Positions 52,601 through 61,699 of a stretch of 64,000 bases of DNA are shown here, one piece after another. The notes below the pieces were generated by a model. The model worked only from the letters and a program-made list of their open reading frames with translations. It did not search any database and was not told where the DNA came from. The position numbers were made by a program, and so were the translations under genes. This stretch comes from Picochlorum sp. 'celeri' (taxonomy: Eukaryota; Chlorophyta; Trebouxiophyceae), in NCBI GenBank assembly GCA_010909725.1, contig JAACMV010000024.1, forward strand, positions 1,550,001 through 1,614,000, written 5' to 3'. Numbering within the stretch: position 1 is the stretch's first letter; every line of letters begins with the position of its first letter.

Positions 52601-55385
52601 AGAATTCTGGGGATCCTTTCCCTATCGTGAAGCAGCACTGTTTCCAGCGGACTGTAGGATTTGCCCAAAAACCTGCTTTGCTTGGTTTCGATGAACTCCT
52701 GATCCACCTCCATGGCACAGGATACCAATCTCAAAGCCTCTGTGACTGTGTCAGCCTTGTAGGCTGCCAGTGACCCCTCCCTGAACTGCTCTGACAGCCA
52801 ATCAGTCCCCAGCGATAATGTGAAATTCACAACGCGAAACAAGTTCCTATTCTCTAGGAGATCCGTTAACACGTACTCCCCTGGAGTCATGGCCCCTTCC
52901 TCCTGGGAAATTGCTGCTGGCAACGATTCCAAACAGAGGCGACAATGCAACAAACACTGACTCATCAACTGCCAGCGCTCTCTCTCGAACTTGAAAGAGC
53001 GTTGATAAATACTAGATACAATCTCTTCCAATACAAACCTCGTGAAATGTCCGTATTTTGCTCCTCCATCTACAAACGTCTTTGAATTCTCCCACAGGGC
53101 ATTCAGCAGCTCAACAAATGCAATCGCTTCCTCGTATTCCTCTGCGCGTGCCTCTATCTCATTCAGCTGATATGTCAAGTCATATTTTACTGGAACAGGC
53201 TTGCGTCCCTCGCGTTGCAGTGAATCTTTCCTCACCACAACGGCTCCAAGGAGCCTCTCCCACAGGGGCACCACGAGCACCTGGTGCCTAGCCAGGGAGG
53301 CAATGGCCTTATCTAACGTAGCCTTTAACTTTTGTGGAACAGGGCAGCACATCGCTTCGAATAAAATGTCCCAGCTTGGCGACACACCAGCTTCCTCTTC
53401 CAAAGCCTGCAGCCAGGATAACACTTCCTCTGGAGGACCATGTGTCATGACTTGCCTGCAGAGACACGTTGGTATCAAGTTTAACGAGCATTTATATCAC
53501 TCTTTGATAAAAAGAACCATGACATACCTAAAGACATTAACAAACGCACACAGCCCATTGGTTTCGTCCTCTGGCAAGACAAGCGAGCTCACCGGCTGCT
53601 GAACTTCAGACCTAGCTGCGTTCCCGTATATCTGAATCATAGACTTCAGGGTCGAGAAGAGCTTATGCCACGCCACAAAGGGCGAGGTATTCTTATCATG
53701 TAAACTATGGAAGACTGTGCAAGCCCCTTGTTGTGTGCTTGCCAAGGCTGAAAGAATTGCCATGTGCCCAATGAAGACAGGAGGAATTAACATGAGATGT
53801 TCGTCAGTCCCCACAGCTCGTAGAAACTTTGCAATGTACTCTTGCGATGCTTCAACTAGGCTAAAGCGGCCATCTAGGCATGATGCCCACAGATGCAATA
53901 GACTTGCCAAATCATCAGCCGGGAAATTCTCATCCCTTTCACCATTGTCAGCCTTGGCCCGGCTTGCTACGGCATTGTGTTTGCTGGATTTCACCAGCCA
54001 CGACACTGGACTTTTTGACTCCTCGCTGATTCCCTCTGACACATCTATTGATAATAGAACAAACTGATAGACTGTTGAGGCAACAGTGAACTCCATCACC
54101 TCGTCAAGCTGACCTTCATCAAAAAATAACTGCTTCATGTGCCCAAACACTCCTCTAGAGAGGGCCTGGATAGCCCCGTTTGATGCTTCTTGGTCATTTT
54201 GCTCGAAGAAAAGACCAATCACTGCCTGCACCATTTGAATGATTGCCACAAAAGGAGAGTTTGATTTGTCGTACGACGTCACAAACTGATTCAACTTGGT
54301 CTTCAGCCCGTGGTCCTTTAGAGTTGACTGGAGTCTGGCACAGTCATCCTCCTTCATCTCCTCGTTCTCAACCTCCTGAGGCAGCAATGTCAACATTATA
54401 GCGATGACTATAAAACTAGCATGCATATTCATGGATACTATGCTGTGAGCTGCATCATGCTGCATCAGATCATTGAGAAGATCAAGCAAGGCTCCAATGT
54501 CCAAGGGCGTCATCCGCTGATTGATACAGCATGCATACACCAAACATTCACACAACTGCAAGGACTCCTTATACATACATTCTGCCCGTGTCTCATACAT
54601 GGAGTTTTCTATGTACATCAATTTGCTGTGCAAAACATCCTTCATGGCAGCCGTGGATTCCTTGATCTGTCTGCAGATGTTCTTGACCAAAAGCCCACTT
54701 CCATCCTCCCTTTCCTTCAGCATGCCCACGTTAAAATCCTCGACAATCCCAAATATCTCATCATCGATAGATCCATACCCGCTCACCTGTGTGATCAGAA
54801 GGGTCGCTAGGCAATTGACTGCAGCAGCTCTCTTTCCATAAAACTCTCCAGCAGCTGCAGCTGCAGACACTTTTCCTGTCTTCCTGAGGGTTTCCTCTAT
54901 CAGATCGACGCATTCAATCTCATTTAAATTTAATTCATCAGACAAAAGGATGATTTGCTGAATGTCGGGCTCCGGATCGAGCGTCCTTACGCCAGTCTTT
55001 GTCGCAATTTTGCCACTCTCGACTGCCTGTCGCGCCTGAGTATCCCTCGCCTGCACGCAAGATACCCATACTTGCATGTCATTTACATTCACCGATTCAT
55101 AGTGTACACAGACGTGGCCATACCTTGTGTTTCAAAGGGTCAAGCAGAGCAGTCTTGATCTCCGCGAGATACTCCCTCAACTCGCCAGCATCGACATTCC
55201 CCGCCAAAGCAGCCTCTATAAATTGCAATGATGAAATATCCAGGGGAAATGAGTCCATCTGGTCGCCCTCTGAAATCAGCCTTGCGATGCCTGCAACAGA
55301 CACAAGTTGCTCACGCTCGTTTCCACAACGCCCCAGAGAAGAAAAGTCACCGCTCTGTACAAATGCGTGAGGAATTGTATACCAT
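49650..55385 (-). CDS. NUP205: Nucleoporin NUP205/NUP192-like scaffold of the inner ring
   Basis: Six exons: 55385-55361, 55290-55124, 55050-53528, 53455-52125, 52053-50175 and 50109-49650. Introns are 65-73 nt, with donors GTACAG, GTATGG, GTATGT, GTGCGT and GTACGT. The total is 1794 residues with every junction in phase. Helical solenoid throughout. NUP205 landmarks include the N-terminal LSDELNLNEIECVDLI block, the small-residue helices after it, and the SRPQLYEKCLQVVYYLSETPETS then HRAWLLQILATEIFVAD segment. Size, layout and the lack of any domain other than helices fit the family. Exon 1 (25 nt, MVYNSSRI) is inferred from a phase-1 donor and is the weakest part. TTACA (TGTAA on this strand) occurs twice, 30 and 40 nt past the stop. 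Confidence 0.88.
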
Positions 55386-55692
55386 TATGTAAATTAATGC
55401 TCAACCGATGGCTGCTTCAGTCGTACAGCAGTGTTTCCACGATTCCCAACAGACGAACTGAAGGCATCTCTGCTGTCCAACGTTGCCTTTCCAGAGACAC
55501 CCGCCATGGGAAACACCACATTTCCCATAGGCAGCAGGGACATAGCAATCCTGGCAGTCTTGGCGGGCGAACCCTTGATATATCGTCCTATATTTCATGT
55601 TAACCCTCTTTCTCGGGTATAGGCAGTAGTTCATTTGCAACCGTTCATGGTTGAGGGCATTTCGAAAACTGCTGGTCACGCGTAGTTCCCGC
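55386..55692. other. Divergent region upstream of NUP205 and the lumenal protein gene
   Basis: About 307 bp between the start codons. Two overlapping small open frames on the plus strand at 55431-55622 lack features. It could hold a 5' untranslated exon of the lumenal protein gene, but no splice pair is convincing. Confidence 0.4.
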
Positions 55693-56728
55693 ATGACGCC
55701 TATGAACACCAGCACCCCTCGTGGATCTACTTGTGTCGATCCTAGGGCCAATGTAGTTCCACGAGATCACATCGGGAGTCATGGGCGGAGCCAGGAGCAC
55801 ACAAAGGTTTACACAGTGGGTAGGAGAACCGCAATCGCCCTGGGCCCCGTGGTGGTTGCGAATCTCGCATTATGTGGTACCTCTAAAGCACAAGAGACTG
55901 GTCCATTCTTGGAGGTGAAGAGAGATTTGCCATTTCTCAGCAGGCCCCCCGAACCGGTACAGATACCGAGGAGAGCTCTTCAGGCTGATTTCGCAGTGGC
56001 TCTGCTGCGGAGTGGATACGAGACGGCCGATTCGATGGATTTCGTTCCAATGGATAAGTTTCAGCAAGAATTTTGGTTGACGAGGAGGGCAGAATGGGAG
56101 CCATACAAAATGCTGTATGATCCCATTGTCGTTGAACAGGGAAAAATTTCAGACCCTCTATTTTGACTTCATCAGTGCGATGCAGTTTTCCACCTTGTCG
56201 AACGAGATGAGGAATGGAAATCAAGTATTCAAGGAATACTGTGAGGAATGTAAAGACTCGTATCGATTGATTACTCGAGATCCATCACTCATGGATAATA
56301 CAAAGTTACCATTTGTATTTTACAATCGTCTTGGTGCGCGATTGCTCCTCAAACTGATGGATATGGAAGATTTTCGAGACATGATATTGCCGAGTATTGA
56401 ACGCTTGAAACAAAGTGGGGGAGCTTCGTCGGATGTGCTCGAGTGCTCACAATATATTTTGGAGTATTTTGTGTCCAAAGGATATGCCATCAGTTCTCAG
56501 ATTGGCTCCATCGATGAAGCACAGGATGGATCACTAAATTTCACAGTCAAGTCCAATGGACCGGCTGACTTGTGGGCGCTTCAATACTGCAGCAGCCACG
56601 GATCGGATATCCTTCCTCTGTATGATGTGATGGTCTTGTCGCATGTCATACAACTATGCGGCAAGAAGCCATCGTGTTCCGTGCAGTGGACGACAACGAC
56701 GCTAACGCAGGGGTGGAATGTTGTATAG
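55693..56728 (+). CDS. Tat-targeted thylakoid-lumen protein of unknown function, with a frame break
   Basis: The N-terminus (from ATG 55693) has a plastid transit region, then a twin-arginine thylakoid signal (GRRTAIALG at 43-51, hydrophobic core, AQE end). Conserved-looking mature sequence follows (QEFWLTRRAEWEPYKMLYDPIVVEQGKI). Near 56150-56163 the frame must change: the upstream frame ends PLF-stop, and the downstream frame starts at LYFDFISAMQFSTL and runs to 56728. A single missing base would restore one continuous protein of about 345 residues. A 25-nt intron (GTATGA to AACAG) is an alternative. It resembles uncharacterised lumenal proteins of green plants, but the family is not named with confidence. 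Confidence 0.65.
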
Positions 56729-56854
56729 GAGGACCGTAATAATTTGTTAAACGAATCGTGTAACTCTATCTATCACTAATACCTTTAGTGCTATCCGAGA
56801 GAGGTTGCTTCTATGAGATCACAAGTGTAATTTGGTCAGAGCTGCATTCACTCA

Positions 56855-57511
56855 CTATGCAATCACGAGGCCGGCAGCAGATACCATCAGGGCAGTGACG
56901 ATTCCAGCAATCATGCTGCCTGATCCAGCGGGGGCTTCTGGTTCAGTTGAGGGTGCTGCGTCTTCTGATGCAGCCGGGGCCATTGCAGCTGGCGTAACCT
57001 CCGTGGTAGCTGCAGGCGTCACTGCAGCAGCAACGTCCTCCATTGTCAGAGACGGTGGAACTGGAAGAGGATTCTCTTCCAACTCCTCGGCAATTTTTTC
57101 AGCCTCGGCATCCTTGGCATCTGCATAGTCAGAGTCCTCCTCAGATACGTCATCCCCAAGACCCTCAATGCCATCATCCTTGGCACATGTGCAGACTGGC
57201 TTGTCATTCTTGCAGTCAAAGCCTTCAATTTGGGACACAGTTCCACACTCTTCGGCACATGCCTCGGAGAGATCTTCGCCACCGCACAGAGTTGGGGCAT
57301 TGATGTTTGTATTCTCAATGTCTCCGGCTGCATTCAGACAGAAGCAACTGGGACCAGTAGCAGAGCATTCAACATCCTTAAGAGTGCTATCGCCGCATTC
57401 AGTTTCGCAAAACGCCATGAGGTCGGGCACGTCGTTGCACGACAGTGTTTCCTGGCTTCGAGCGCCAACGGAAAGGGCGAGCAATGCAATGCAGGTGGCC
57501 TTGAGATACAT
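56855..57511 (-). CDS. Secreted, probably GPI-anchored protein with tandem cysteine repeats
   Basis: 218 residues from ATG 57511. A signal peptide (MYLKATCIALLALSVGARS) precedes two cysteine-rich repeats of about 50 residues. Repeat 1 has Cys at 25, 35, 39, 49, 56 and 58. Repeat 2 has Cys at 76, 85, 89, 100, 107 and 109. The pattern is C-x8-9-C-x3-C-x9-10-C-x6-C-x-C, with three likely disulfides each. An acidic spacer and a Pro/Ala/Thr/Glu-rich stalk follow. The C-terminus is a Gly/Ser region then a hydrophobic tail without basic residues (MIAGIVTALMVSAAGLVIA), as in GPI-anchored wall proteins. Function is unknown; fungal CFEM and related modules use a different Cys spacing. Upstream in-frame Met codons are not needed. 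Confidence 0.72.
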   Translation of the reverse strand: MYLKATCIALLALSVGARSQETLSCNDVPDLMAFCETECGDSTLKDVECSATGPSCFCLNAAGDIENTNINAPTLCGGEDLSEACAEECGTVSQIEGFDCKNDKPVCTCAKDDGIEGLGDDVSEEDSDYADAKDAEAEKIAEELEENPLPVPPSLTMEDVAAAVTPAATTEVTPAAMAPAASEDAAPSTEPEAPAGSGSMIAGIVTALMVSAAGLVIA

Positions 57512-57551
57512 GGTTGGTATAATAAGTCTGCATGTAAATTTTTTTGCAGTG

Positions 57552-57748
57552 AAAACGACGTAGAAGACCATTCCGCCTCAGCAGAGACGCCAACTGACCA
57601 AGAGCCATGTGAGGATCTGGATAACAACCTGCAGGTCCTCCTTCCATTAGGAGGAGATGGACCAAGATTGGCACTTTATAACACATACCTGAATTTGTTG
57701 GAGAATTCTGTAAAGAAAAGTTTGAGTTTAGTCGTGAGAATATGCTAA
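57552..57748 (+). other. Orphan exon-like open frame after a strong splice acceptor
   Basis: A polypyrimidine tract ending TTTTTTTGCAG sits just before 57552. It is followed by an open frame (ENDVEDHSASAETPTDQEPC, then LLPLGGDGPRLALYNTYLN) that ends with TAA at 57746-57748. It looks like a terminal coding exon of about 65 residues, but no upstream exon with a matching phase is evident: the secreted-protein gene occupies the other strand. It may be a gene remnant or a chance open frame. Confidence 0.25.
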
Positions 57749-58382
57749 CGCGTCTGGTCGGGTAACCGCCGAATTGCTGTGAAGGAGCGAGATGCGATGT
57801 ATGCTCCCATCAAAGGCGACGTTGAGTAGTCTGGAGTGGAGGCCCGACGATTTCGTCGTCATACTGAACTCGTCGGTCCAACAGAACGTTGGGCCGGAGC
57901 CCTTTTGTAGCCGAACACACACAATTAAAGGTCCTGAGGATGGTCTTTAAGCAATGCCCAGAAGTACTGTTCTGCAGTGTGGAAGACCTTCTAGGTGATA
58001 TCTTGTGTATCCTCCCAAATCTGGGCTTTGTCTCGCCCACACTGCGTATCTGAGAACTGTTGTTGTTGGTCGCTTGCTGCCGGTTTTGCTGGGTCTTCTG
58101 CAAGGCGAACATGCCTAATCCACCAATGTCAGCTCAAGACTGTATTGCCTCACTTTTTCGAGCATTAAAGAAGAAGGCAGCTGATGGAAGAAGCGTTGTC
58201 ACCATCCTTTAAATGCCACAATAGTGTGTCCCGCCTTGAACTTTTGCTTTTGTTGTTTAACGAGTAATACTTGGAATTCATCAATATCTTTCTTCATGCG
58301 AAAGAAACATATTCATATGAATGGTCTTGAATCTAACAGGGGGTCCGGAATCTGCAGGATCCTGCCCTTTCGATGGCTCTGA
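57749..58382. other. Region between the orphan exon and the retroelement fragment
   Basis: About 630 bp with no intact gene. The minus strand at 57730-57900 has a short open frame with a WTDEF segment that vaguely recalls DDE transposases, but no other transposase landmark. The region is probably decayed mobile DNA. No RNA gene is seen. Confidence 0.35.
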
Positions 58383-58928
58383 TCTTATCGTGCCAGCGAA
58401 CTCATACAGAATATGGCATCTGCCAGGTATGCTGCGAAACATTATATGGAAGTTGCTCAAGCAAGACAAGCCAAGTACGCCAATACGAAGAGAAAAGCTC
58501 TGCCTCTCAAGGTTGGAGATGAAGTGCTTTTGGCTACGAACAGGCTCAAGATGAATGGAGAGAGTTTCAAGAAGTTACAACCGCGTTGGATAGGACCTTT
58601 TGTGGTGACAAAAGTGATTAACAGTAATGCAGTCAGGATAAACTCTGACCAGGTGGGTCACAAATTCCACCTGGTAATCAACGTGGAACGGCTCAAATCA
58701 TATCATTCAGGAATGGACGTACAGAAACTCGACGACGAGTTATCTCAACAAATGTCAGAAATTGCTGTTGAGCATAGAAAGGAAGTAACAAACGAAGAAG
58801 AAGAAAAAGAAGGAAATGTGCCTGACACAAGTATGGACGCACAGTCCAAAGACTCTCAGCGGCCTGACCAGCTCATATCACCAGAAGAGGACGAAGAGGA
58901 CCTCGTGATTGAGCTAGATGATTATTAA
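58383..58928 (+). pseudogene. Ty3/gypsy Pol fragment: integrase C-terminal region
   Basis: The open frame begins directly after a stop codon at 58380-58382. The first ATG is 58413, giving 171 residues. It carries the typical post-core integrase pattern: an Ala/Arg/Gln-rich helix with QARQAKYANTKR, then FKVGDEVLL-like PLKVGDEVLLATNRLK, then LQPRWIGPFVVTKVINSNAV, and FHLVINVERLKSYH. These are the gypsy GPF/Y-type module residues. No chromodomain follows; an acidic tail ends at 58928. The protease, reverse transcriptase, RNase H and catalytic core are absent from the window, so the element is truncated at its 5' end. Confidence 0.85.
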
Positions 58929-59072
58929 ATAGATTGATTGATGTGGGAAGGTTTTCAAGGGGAGACACAACCCTTGGCTGAGTAGAAGAAACTACCTCAG
59001 CACCTGCAATGGTTTTTCCCTTCCAGCCACATGACAACTGAGGACAGTTGGTCCAAACTTAGCGGGGAGGAC

Positions 59073-59380
59073 TGTAACAGTACGAGGGTTGTACTGTTAT
59101 GGCGCACCCGTGGAGGACTGTTCTAGAACCTTCTATAGAAGGTCTAGCTAGAACCCATGACGTGGCAGTGCTCATGAAATGTATAAATACCATGCTCCAG
59201 CCCAGGGCTGGAGGACTTCAAATATAACTATTTCTTATAGTGTAACGTCGGACCAATGGAGCAACTAGTATCATTATATGGGCCCCGCATGATATCTTTG
59301 GGACGCTTACTTATTGTGTTGCAATGAGTACTCCCACGACGACGACACTTTTGAACAGGGAACACCTCGCCCCTGTTACA
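59073..59380 (+). repeat. 3' LTR of the gypsy-type element (308 bp)
   Basis: It starts TGTAACAG and ends CTGTTACA, an 8-bp perfect terminal inverted repeat that is standard for LTR ends. It is preceded by a polypurine tract. It contains a TATA box (TATAAATA, 59182-59189) as expected for the U3 promoter. A short inverted repeat (CTAGAACCTTCTATAGAAGGTCTAG-like) lies near 59122-59146. Confidence 0.8.
59182..59189 (+). promoter_or_regulatory. TATA box inside the LTR
   Basis: TATAAATA about 110 nt into the LTR, the usual U3 promoter position. Activity is not shown. Confidence 0.5.
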
Positions 59381-59580
59381 GTGGTTTGGTGAAAACGCAC
59401 CTACCAATGCTCAAAAACCTATTCATCGTTCATTTATATTTATTTCATTTATATTACATTCAATATTATAACAGCATGACATTCGTCATTTACTACTGTA
59501 TGTATTCCGGAGATCTGAAAAGGATTTACCCCTACCTCTGCAGCTGCAGAGGCAGCTGCCTGGCATACCCTATATAGCCC

Positions 59581-61687
59581 AGGGTCAAATGCAGGTAATT
59601 CTTCCCCTCTTTTAGACTCCTCCCAACAAGGGTGGTGCCAGATGGGAACCGATGATACAAGGTCGATACCCCATATTCTGTCAAGAGCTGTTTGTATTTG
59701 AGATTAATAGTCCCAATTACTTGACCAATCAATCCCAAATGGTGGAGGCCGTGGGCGCTGGTATGTTTTAGAGCGCATTTCCACGCTGATCCTATTACCG
59801 CCCTCTCATGCGCGTACATGCCCGCTCATGCTGCCGACCATGCGTCCTCCACAAGCTGAGCCCCAAATGGAATCCATATTTGAGGAGGAGCGATTTCAGG
59901 AGTAATCTGTCTCTCAAATATGCCAGGGTCAAATGCAGGTAATTCTTCCCCATTCTCTTTTTTTAGACACTCCTCCCAACAAGGGTGGTGCCAGATGGGA
60001 ACCGATGATACAAGGTCGATACCCCATATTCTGTCAAGAGCTGTTTGTATTTGAGATTAATAGTCCCAATTACTTGACCAATCAATCCCAAATGGTGGAG
60101 GCCGTGGGCGCTGGTATGTTTTAGAGCGCATTTCCACGCTGATCCTATTACCGCCCTCTCATGCGCGTACATGCCCGCTCATGCTGCCGACCATGCGTCC
60201 TCCACAAGCTGAGCCCCAAATGGAATCCATATTTGAGGAGGAGCGATTTCAGGAGTAATCTGTCTCTCAAATATGCCAGGGTCAAATGCAGGTAATTCTT
60301 CCCCATTCTCTTTTTTTAGACACTCCTCCCAACAAGGGTGGTGCCAGATGGGAACCGATGATACAAGGTCGATACCCCATATTCTGTCAAGAGCTGTTTG
60401 TATTTGAGATTAATAGTCCCAATTACTTGACCAATCAATCCCAAATGGTGGAGGCCGTGGGCGCTGGTATGTTTTAGAGCGCATTTCCACGCTGATCCTA
60501 TTACCGCCCTCTCATGCGCGTACATGCCCGCTCATGCTGCCGACCATGCGTCCTCCACAAGCTGAGCCCCAAATGGAATCCATATTTGAGGAGGAGCGAT
60601 TTCAGGAGTAATCTGTCTCTCAAATATGCCAGGGTCAAATGCAGGTAATTCTTCCCCATTCTCTTTTTTTAGACACTCCTCCCAACAAGGGTGGTGCCAG
60701 ATGGGAACCGATGATACAAGGTCGATACCCCATATTCTGTCAAGAGCTGTTTGTATTTGAGATTAATAGTCCCAATTACTTGACCAATCAATCCCAAATG
60801 GTGGAGGCCGTGGGCGCTGGTATGTTTTAGAGCGCATTTCCACGCTGATCCTATTACCGCCCTCTCATGCGCGTACATGCCCGCTCATGCTGCCGACCAT
60901 GCGTCCTCCACAAGCTGAGCCCCAAATGGAATCCATATTTGAGGAGGAGCGATTTCAGGAGTAATCTGTCTCTCAAATATGCCAGGGTCAAATGCAGGTA
61001 ATTCTTCCCCATTCTCTTTTTTTAGACACTCCTCCCAACAAGGGTGGTGCCAGATGGGAACCGATGATACAAGGTCGATACCCCATATTCTGTCAAGAGC
61101 TGTTTGTATTTGAGATTAATAGTCCCAATTACTTGACCAATCAATCCCAAATGGTGGAGGCCGTGGGCGCTGGTATGTTTTAGAGCGCATTTCCACGCTG
61201 ATCCTATTACCGCCCTCTCATGCGCGTACATGCCCGCTCATGCTGCCGACCATGCGTCCTCCACAAGCGAGCCCCAAATGGAATCCATATTTGAGGAGGA
61301 GCGATTTCAGGAGTAATCTGTCTCTCAAATATGCCAGGGTCAAATGCAGGTAATTCTTCCCCATTCTCTTTTTTTAGACACTCCTCCCAACAAGGGTGGT
61401 GCCAGATGGGAACCGATGATACAAGGTCGATACCCCATATTCTGTCAAGAGCTGTTTGTATTTGAGATTAATAGTCCCAATTACTTGACCAACCAATCCC
61501 AAATGGTGGAGGCCGTGGGCGCTGGTATGTTTTAGAGCGCATTTCCACGCTGATCCTATTACCGCCCTCTCATGCGCGTACATGCCCGCTCATGCTGCCG
61601 ACCATGCGTCCTCCACAAGCGAGCCCCAAATGGAATCCATATTTGAGGAGGAGCGATTTCAGGAGTAATCTGTCTATCAAATATGCC
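59581..61687. repeat. Tandem array of six ~353-bp units
   Basis: Units begin at about 59581, 59925, 60278, 60631, 60984 and 61336. Their lengths are 344, 353, 353, 353, 352 and 352 bp. A short seventh start (61688-61708) is broken off. Units 2-5 are almost identical; units 5 and 6 share a one-base loss near their ends (AAGCGAG against AAGCTGAG); unit 1 has indels in a pyrimidine run. On the plus strand each unit carries a pyrimidine-rich tract ending TTTTAG or TTTTTTTAG, then 145 nt (unit 1) or 147 nt (units 2-6) without stop, then GTATGT. On the minus strand two overlapping open frames of about 69 and 77 codons exist. It could be a satellite or a repeated-exon gene. Confidence 0.92.
59616..61524 (+). 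other. Candidate array of repeated exons (49-residue modules)
   Basis: Exon-like segments lie at 59616-59760 (145 nt), 59967-60113, 60320-60466, 60673-60819, 61026-61172 and 61378-61524 (147 nt each). Each follows a splice-acceptor-like tract and precedes GTATGT. The 147-nt segments start and end in the same phase, so they could be joined or skipped without changing frame. The implied module contains TPPNKGGARWEPMIQGRY, then FCQELFVFEINSPNYLTNQS and QMVEAVGA. No flanking unique exon could be placed with confidence. The call rests on sequence pattern alone. Confidence 0.35.
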
Positions 61688-61699
61688 AGGGTCAAATGA

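Larger units (their letters stand above)
58383..59380 (+). mobile_element. 5'-truncated Ty3/gypsy LTR retrotransposon (3' end only)
   Basis: The fragment comprises the integrase C-terminus, about 130 bp of untranslated sequence, a purine-rich tract (AGCGGGGAGGAC, 59061-59072) directly before the LTR, and a 3' LTR. No 5' LTR or upstream pol region was found in the window, so target-site duplications cannot be tested. Confidence 0.75.

Noticed and set aside
57230..57551. Plus-strand open frame antisense to the secreted cysteine-repeat gene
   Set aside because: Most of it mirrors the signal peptide and Cys repeats of the opposite strand. Only the part after the acceptor at 57551 was kept, as a weak candidate.
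57730..58112. Mariner/Tc1-like transposase remnant on the minus strand
   Set aside because: Only one short WTDEF-like segment is suggestive. Frames are broken, and no terminal repeats or other catalytic blocks are seen.
58383..58928. Chromodomain at the integrase C-terminus (chromovirus)
   Set aside because: The region after the GPF module is an acidic Glu/Asp/Ser tail without the aromatic residues of a chromodomain.
59581..61687. CRISPR-like or prokaryotic repeat array
   Set aside because: Units are about 353 bp and directly abutting with no variable spacers, and the surrounding genes are eukaryotic with introns.
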